From Bacteroidales bacterium (GTDB lineage: Bacteria; Bacteroidota; Bacteroidia; Bacteroidales; VadinHA17): a stretch of DNA of 29,719 bases. Shown here in pieces: positions 25,231-29,719 of this stretch; position 1 is the stretch's first letter, and every line of letters begins with the position of its first letter. The stretch is from assembly GCA_016715075.1 (NCBI GenBank), contig JADKBK010000031.1:1-29719 (forward strand), written 5' to 3'. The notes below the pieces were generated by a model, which searched no databases, was not told the DNA's origin, and was given only the letters and a program-made list of their open reading frames with translations. The translations under genes and the position numbers were made by a program.

Positions 25231-26253
25231 TTATCTCATTAGGAATTGAAATCTCTCGACGTTTTTCAATGCAACCCCTGTTCCGCGTGCCACGGCATGC
25301 AAAGGATCTTCAACAACGTTAAAATTGATATTGATCTTATCCGACAATCTCTTGTCCAGTCCTCTGAGAAGAGCTCCGCCGCCTGCAAGGTAAATTCCTT
25401 TGTTTACTATGTCAGCATAAAGTTCAGGAGGTGTTTGCTCAAGAACACTTAAAAGGGCCGCTTCAACTTTAGATAGCGATTTATCAAGGCAATAGGCTAT
25501 TTCCTGGTAAGAGATAGGAATTTCTATAGGAAGTGCGGTCATAATATTAGGTCCTCGCACGACAAAATCAGCAGGAGGATTCTCAATATCAGGAAGAGCA
25601 GCGCCTACTGCGATCTTTATATCCTCAGCGGTCCGTTCGCCGATCTTAATATTATGCTGATGCCTCATATAGGCCTGAATATCAGAAGTAAATCCATCAC
25701 CGGCAATCCTTATGGATTTGTTACACACAATGCCGCCAAGGGCGATCACTGCAATTTCAGTGGTTCCGCCACCTATATCAACAACCATACAGCCTTCCGG
25801 CGCCTCAACATCAAGGCCGATTCCAATAGCAGCTGCCATCGGTTCATAAATCATATAAACATCACGTCCGCCTGCATGTTCGGAAGAGTCACGCACCGCA
25901 CGGATCTCAACTTCAGTACTGCCTGAAGGTATGCAAACTACCATCTTTAGCGAGGGAGAGAATAGACGAGGCCCCTTGTTTATCATCTTAATCATTCCCC
26001 TTATCATAAGCTCGGCTGCATTAAAATCAGCTATCACACCATCCCTGAGAGGTCTGATTGTTTTAATGTTCTCATGCGTCTTGCCATGCATCTGACGTGC
26101 AGCTTCACCAATTGCTATAAGCTTACCCGTGTTTTTATCAATAGCAACTATTGATGGCTCATCAACAACAACTTTATCATTATGAATAATAATAGTGTTT
26201 GCTGTTCCAAGATCGATTGCAATCTCCTGTGTTAAAAATGAAAATAGTCCCAT
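25231..26253 (-). CDS. mreB: MreB, bacterial actin homologue
   Basis: The 340-residue protein has the actin-fold phosphate and adenosine motifs: DLGTANTIIIHNDKVVVDEPS near the N-terminus, EPMAAAIGIGLDVEAPEGCMVVDIGGGTTEIAV in the middle (split here at the two phosphate-binding motifs) and GIYLAGGGALLRGLD towards the end. It forms membrane-associated filaments that orient the elongasome. It starts 23 bases after purH ends, so it may be read from the purH promoter; the gap is too short for an obvious promoter of its own. Confidence 0.96.
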   Translation of the reverse strand: MGLFSFLTQEIAIDLGTANTIIIHNDKVVVDEPSIVAIDKNTGKLIAIGEAARQMHGKTHENIKTIRPLRDGVIADFNAAELMIRGMIKMINKGPRLFSPSLKMVVCIPSGSTEVEIRAVRDSSEHAGGRDVYMIYEPMAAAIGIGLDVEAPEGCMVVDIGGGTTEIAVIALGGIVCNKSIRIAGDGFTSDIQAYMRHQHNIKIGERTAEDIKIAVGAALPDIENPPADFVVRGPNIMTALPIEIPISYQEIAYCLDKSLSKVEAALLSVLEQTPPELYADIVNKGIYLAGGGALLRGLDKRLSDKININFNVVEDPLHAVARGTGVALKNVERFQFLMR

Positions 26254-26276
26254 TATATGAGATAATTAATTAATGA

Positions 26277-27800
26277 TTAATGTTTAAAATGTCTGATTCC
26301 GGTAAAGACCATTGCCATGCCATTTGAAGAACAGTAGTCAATAGAATCCTGGTCCCTGACCGATCCGCCAGGCTCAACAATTGCAGTGATGCCTGCCTTG
26401 TGGGCAATCTCCACACTGTCGGCAAAAGGGAAGAAAGCATCTGATGCCATAACGGCACCTTTCACATCAAATCCGAACGATCCTGCCTTCTCTATCGCCT
26501 GCTTCATCGCATCGACCCGCGACGTCTGTCCTATCCCGCTCGCACAAAGCTGCCTGTTCTTCGCAATAACAATAGCATTTGATTTACTATGCTTTACAAT
26601 AATATTTGCAAATACAAGATCATCATATTCTTCTGCTCCGGGGATCCTGGTAGTTACAGGTTTCATCTCATGTGCACTCTCCGTGCTGTTGTCCTTCTGC
26701 TGCCAGAGCACTCCTCCAAGCATTGACCTGAATGTATACTCATCACGCTCTGATTTTTTTCTCCGGAGAATTATCCTGTTTTTCTTCTGCTTCAGGATTT
26801 CAAGAGCAACCGGAGAATATTCCGGTGCAATAATTATCTCAAAAAATATCTTATCGATCTCCACGGCAGTGTTTTCATCAATCGGTGTGTTTGTTACAAC
26901 TACACCCCCATATGCAGATACAGGGTCACATGCCAGAGCATCCTTCCAGGCATTTACCGCATTGTCTCTTGAGGCAACACCGCATGCATTGTTATGCTTT
27001 ATAATAACGAATGTTGTCCTGTCAAACTCATCAATCAGATTCAGTGCGGCATCCAGATCAAGAAGGTTATTATATGAAATCTCCTTTCCATGAAGCTTGT
27101 CGAAAATGCTACCTGGATCACCGTAGAATATTCCCTTCTGATGAGGATTTTCTCCGTATCTCAGAGGATAAGAGACATTAATACTTTCCCTGAAGGCCTG
27201 GATTCCGGCATCCCGGTTAAAATATCTGAATATTTCAGTATCATAATGCGAGGAGGTCTGAAATGCCACGGCTGCAGCATGCCTTCGGTCATCAAGTGTG
27301 GTAATGCCATTTTTTTCATTCAGCAAGGCCAGCAACACAGGGTACTGCTCCCTGCCGGAAATTATGAGAACATCATTATAGTTCTTGGCAGCAGCTCTTA
27401 TAAGGGAGATGCCTCCTATATCAATCTTTTCTATAATCTCCCCATTATCTGTTGTTGATTTCAGAGTCTCTTCAAAAGGATAGAGATCCACAATTACCAG
27501 GTCAATCTCAGGGATCTTGTATTTTGTCAGCTGCTGCAGATCCTCAGGTATTTCACGCCTGGCGAGGATACCCCCGAATACTGAGGGGTGCAGAGTCTTA
27601 ACCCTGCCGCCGAGAATTGAAGGATATGTAGTAAGATCTTCAACTTTTTCAGCGGGAATTCCAAGTCCCTCAATAAAACCAAAAGTGCCGCCGGTTGAGA
27701 ATATTTTAATGTCAAGAGAGTGAAGCTTCCTGACTATATCATCCAATCCATCTTTATAAAAGACAGAAATAAGCGCGCTTCTTATTCTTTTTTCACTCAT
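26277..27800 (-). CDS. purH: Bifunctional AICAR formyltransferase / IMP cyclohydrolase
   Basis: The 507-residue protein carries out the last two steps of de novo purine synthesis. The N-terminal IMP cyclohydrolase domain (about 1-195) has STGGT (35-39), the Y-P-S-I-LGGRVKTLHP segment (59-72) and DLYPFE. The C-terminal AICAR transformylase domain has RYGENPHQKG (about 214-223), catalytic KHNNACGVA (K268, H269) and a late FFPFADSVE segment. It is complete. It heads the block purH-mreBCD-mrdA-rodA, an order I recall as common in Bacteroidota. The ATG at 27800 faces a divergent MacB-like gene. Confidence 0.95.
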   Translation of the reverse strand: MSEKRIRSALISVFYKDGLDDIVRKLHSLDIKIFSTGGTFGFIEGLGIPAEKVEDLTTYPSILGGRVKTLHPSVFGGILARREIPEDLQQLTKYKIPEIDLVIVDLYPFEETLKSTTDNGEIIEKIDIGGISLIRAAAKNYNDVLIISGREQYPVLLALLNEKNGITTLDDRRHAAAVAFQTSSHYDTEIFRYFNRDAGIQAFRESINVSYPLRYGENPHQKGIFYGDPGSIFDKLHGKEISYNNLLDLDAALNLIDEFDRTTFVIIKHNNACGVASRDNAVNAWKDALACDPVSAYGGVVVTNTPIDENTAVEIDKIFFEIIIAPEYSPVALEILKQKKNRIILRRKKSERDEYTFRSMLGGVLWQQKDNSTESAHEMKPVTTRIPGAEEYDDLVFANIIVKHSKSNAIVIAKNRQLCASGIGQTSRVDAMKQAIEKAGSFGFDVKGAVMASDAFFPFADSVEIAHKAGITAIVEPGGSVRDQDSIDYCSSNGMAMVFTGIRHFKH

Positions 27801-27951
27801 AATCTGACTGTTACGATTTGGTTAGGCCAATTATTAAAGGTGCTTAAAAATAGATATTTTTTTAATACCCTCAATACTTTAAAATAATTGATTATCAAAC
27901 GGCACTGTAATTAAAAATGGTCAGGGAATTCCTGAGTATTACAGCTTTTCG

Positions 27952-27959
27952 TATCTTTG
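27952..27959 (+). promoter_or_regulatory. Candidate -7 element for the MacB-like permease
   Basis: TATCTTTG matches TAnnTTTG exactly, 33 bases before ATG 27992. It lies inside the longer reading frame that would start at ATG 27917, which is one reason to prefer the 27992 start. No clear -33 TTG. Confidence 0.35.
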
Positions 27960-27991
27960 ATCTTTCTAAAAAAATCGATAATTACTTTCAG

Positions 27992-29238
27992 ATGTTTCTC
28001 AGGCTATTTAAAGAGGGCTTCCTATTCGCAGTTAACTCTATTATTGTTAATAAGTTAAGGACTTTTCTTTCGCTCTTCGGTATAACAATCGGAATCTTTT
28101 CAATCATCTCGGTTTTCACCGTCCTCGACTGATGTCTAAATCCATTCATGAAAGCATCTCCACCCTGGGGGATAATGTTGTCTATGTTGAAAAACGTCCA
28201 TGGTCATTTGACAGGAATCTTGCCTGGTGGGATATAATAAAATGGCCGTCAATTTCGAAAGATGACTACGAAGCATTAGCGGGCAGGTCAACAAAAGCCT
28301 CATCTGCATGCTTTTCAGTCTTTCAGACCAAACAGATAAAATACAAAAAAAACCTTGCAAGCGAAGTGGTTATCTGGGCAGCTACACGTGAGTTTGAAGA
28401 AATCAGATCATTCGAAATCGGGAATGGCAGGTTTTTTTCACCTGAAGAATTTGCTTCAGGTAAGAATGTAGCTATAGTTGGAGCTGTTATTGCAGAAAGA
28501 TTGTTCGATAAAGAAAACCCCGTGGGTAAACAGATCGCTATAGACGGAACGAAAACCAATGTAATCGGAGTATTTAAAAAGGAAGGCAAAGGCGGCATTG
28601 GCGACAACGGTATGGATGAGATGACACTGGTTCCGCTGAATTTCGGAAAAACATTCATTAACCTAAGGAATAAATTCCTCGATGCAACCATTATGGTAAA
28701 GGCAAAACAGGGAATTCAGATAGAGGAGCTTAGTGAGGAGACTACAATGATAATGAGAGCAGCAAGAAGGCTTCAACCTGATCAGGATAACAATTTCTCA
28801 GTTAACAAAGCGAGTATGCTTTCCCAGGGGTTCGATGCAGTTTTTGCAGGTATCAAGATCGGCGGTTGGGTAATTGGAGGATTCGCAATACTTGTCGGAG
28901 GATTCGGAATAGCAAATATCATGTTCGTCTCGGTAAGGGAGAGAACCAATGTCATTGGAATCCAGAAAGCCCTGGGAGCCAAAAGGTTTTTTATACTTCA
29001 GCAGTTCCTCGTGGAATCAGTACTCCTTTCTGTGATCGGTGGTCTTCTTGGTGTACTGATGATTTTTATCGGTACAATTGTTATAAACTACTTCTATGAT
29101 CTGAATATATACCTTACTGTTGCCAATATCTTCCTGGCAATATTCATTTCAGGTATTATCGGAGTTGTCGCAGGCTATGCCCCGGCATATGCAGCCGCTA
29201 AAATGAACCCGGTTGAAGCAATCGGATTCTCATTCTGA
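27992..29238 (+). CDS. MacB/FtsX-type ABC transporter permease (one-base frameshift at about 28128-28132)
   Basis: The first piece has NKLRTFLSLFGITIGIFSIISVFTVLD and then TGA at 28130-28132. The second piece starts at ATG 28132, overlapping by one base (MSKSIHESISTLGDNVVYVEKRPW). In known family members these segments are continuous. One added base at the junction gives 415 residues, the usual length. The layout is one N-terminal helix, a MacB_PCD periplasmic domain (about residues 40-260) and three C-terminal helices including GGFGIANIMFVSVRERTNVIGIQKALGAK-type FtsX motifs (read as two parts around RERTNVIG). ATG 27992 gives MFLRLFKEGFLFA, the family's normal start; an in-frame ATG at 27917 adds 25 residues. 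No ATPase gene is adjacent in the window. It overlaps the end of rsmA convergently by 9 bases. Confidence 0.84.
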
Positions 29239-29719
29239 TATTATTCTGTTTTCATCAATCCAATTCGTCAAATTGACAAACTGTTCAACAGAGAGTTGTT
29301 CCGGTCTTAGTCCGAATTCCGGATAATCCTCCCTTTTCAGCTCAAATGCCGATTTCACAGAATTCCTGAGAGTTTTCCTCCTCTGATTAAAACAGGCCTT
29401 TACTACCCTGTGAAAAAGTATCTCATCACAGTCAAGATGGGTCACTTCATTTCTTACCAGCCGTATGACTCCCGATTTTACTTTTGGCGGAGGCGAGAAT
29501 ACATTTTCATGAACTGTAAAAAGATATTCTGCCCTGTAATACGCCTGCAGCAACACACTAAGGATGCCGTATGCCTTTGAACCCGGCCCGGAACAGATCC
29601 TTTCCGCTACTTCCTTCTGCAGCATGCCGGCAATCTCTGCAACTTTATCGCGATGTTTCAGGGCTTTGAATAAAATCTGGGTCGATATATTATACGGGAA
29701 ATTCCCTATTATGGCGAAC
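29230..29719 (-). CDS. rsmA: 16S rRNA (adenine(1518/1519)-N6)-dimethyltransferase, C-terminal part (cut by window edge)
   Basis: The frame is open from base 29719, the window edge, so the N-terminus is outside. The first visible residues are FAIIGNFPYNISTQILFKAL, containing the NFPY catalytic motif IV of KsgA/RsmA methyltransferases (usually NLPY). Then follow LLQAYYRAEYLFTVHENVFSP, a PPPKVKSGVIRL segment and CFNQRRKTLRNSV, all typical of KsgA. The enzyme dimethylates two adenines near the 3' end of 16S rRNA during small-subunit maturation. The ATG at 29625 is internal. Its stop overlaps the 3' end of the convergent MacB-like gene. Confidence 0.93.
   Translation of the reverse strand, partial: FAIIGNFPYNISTQILFKALKHRDKVAEIAGMLQKEVAERICSGPGSKAYGILSVLLQAYYRAEYLFTVHENVFSPPPKVKSGVIRLVRNEVTHLDCDEILFHRVVKACFNQRRKTLRNSVKSAFELKREDYPEFGLRPEQLSVEQFVNLTNWIDENRIISE

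Noticed and set aside
26386..27093. A 235-residue plus-strand frame inside purH
   Set aside because: It is antisense to the AICAR transformylase domain, whose catalytic motifs are on the minus strand. The Ser/Ile/Phe-rich product is typical of a shadow frame.
1..29719. CRISPR array, tRNA, rRNA, or an intact insertion sequence
   Set aside because: No regularly spaced repeats of CRISPR size, no cloverleaf, no rRNA-like stretch and no transposase frame were seen.

Overview
The window looks like part of a Bacteroidota chromosome, most likely Bacteroidales-like. The evidence is the gene order purH-mreB-mreC-mreD-mrdA-rodA, families common in that phylum (DUF4956, MacB-type permease, GIN/DUF2807 protein, bacterial cyclic-2,3-diphosphoglycerate-synthetase homologue), moderate-to-low G+C, mostly absent Shine-Dalgarno sequences, and several copies of the phylum's TAnnTTTG promoter element. 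There is no rRNA, tRNA, CRISPR array or transposase.

Layout. 1-229: start of a DUF4956 membrane protein, minus strand, cut by the window edge. 325-12511: a minus-strand signalling block. An intact 1,800-residue protein (Ser/Thr-kinase-like, AAA ATPase, helical repeats, GAF, histidine kinase) is followed by a tandem paralogue of the same length broken by two single-base frameshifts, then a response regulator fused to a PP2C/SpoIIE phosphatase. 12953-13174: a small DUF2934 protein. 13284-15355: an ABC-2 exporter pair. 15356-16140: a gene-free stretch holding a hairpin-rich repeat element and a peculiar pure G/C tract. 16141-16860: exported GIN-domain protein. 16990-18333: glucose-6-phosphate isomerase. 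18439-19780: the cDPG-synthetase homologue, minus strand, frameshifted. 20035-20646: ACP phosphodiesterase homologue. 20647-27800: the minus-strand purH plus cell-elongation operon (MreBCD, PBP2, RodA). 27992-29238: MacB-like permease, frameshifted. 29230-29719: C-terminal part of RsmA, cut by the window edge.

How they work together. MreB, MreC, MreD, PBP2 and RodA form the lateral-wall peptidoglycan machine. The two giant kinases and the REC-PP2C protein form a plausible cascade combining His-Asp phosphorelay with Ser/Thr phosphorylation and dephosphorylation. No DNA-binding output domain is encoded beside them.

Main cautions and points of interest. Five genes, including rodA, carry six single-base indels in total, each of which restores a full-length family protein when corrected. 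This pattern suggests assembly or sequencing errors more than gene decay. The most biologically interesting signal is that the intact giant kinase has lost the catalytic Asp of its HRD-type motif (HKN), whereas its frameshifted neighbour keeps it (HKD). The second is the 15442-15723 element, with four 3-base-loop hairpins inside or beside a 17-bp inverted repeat.
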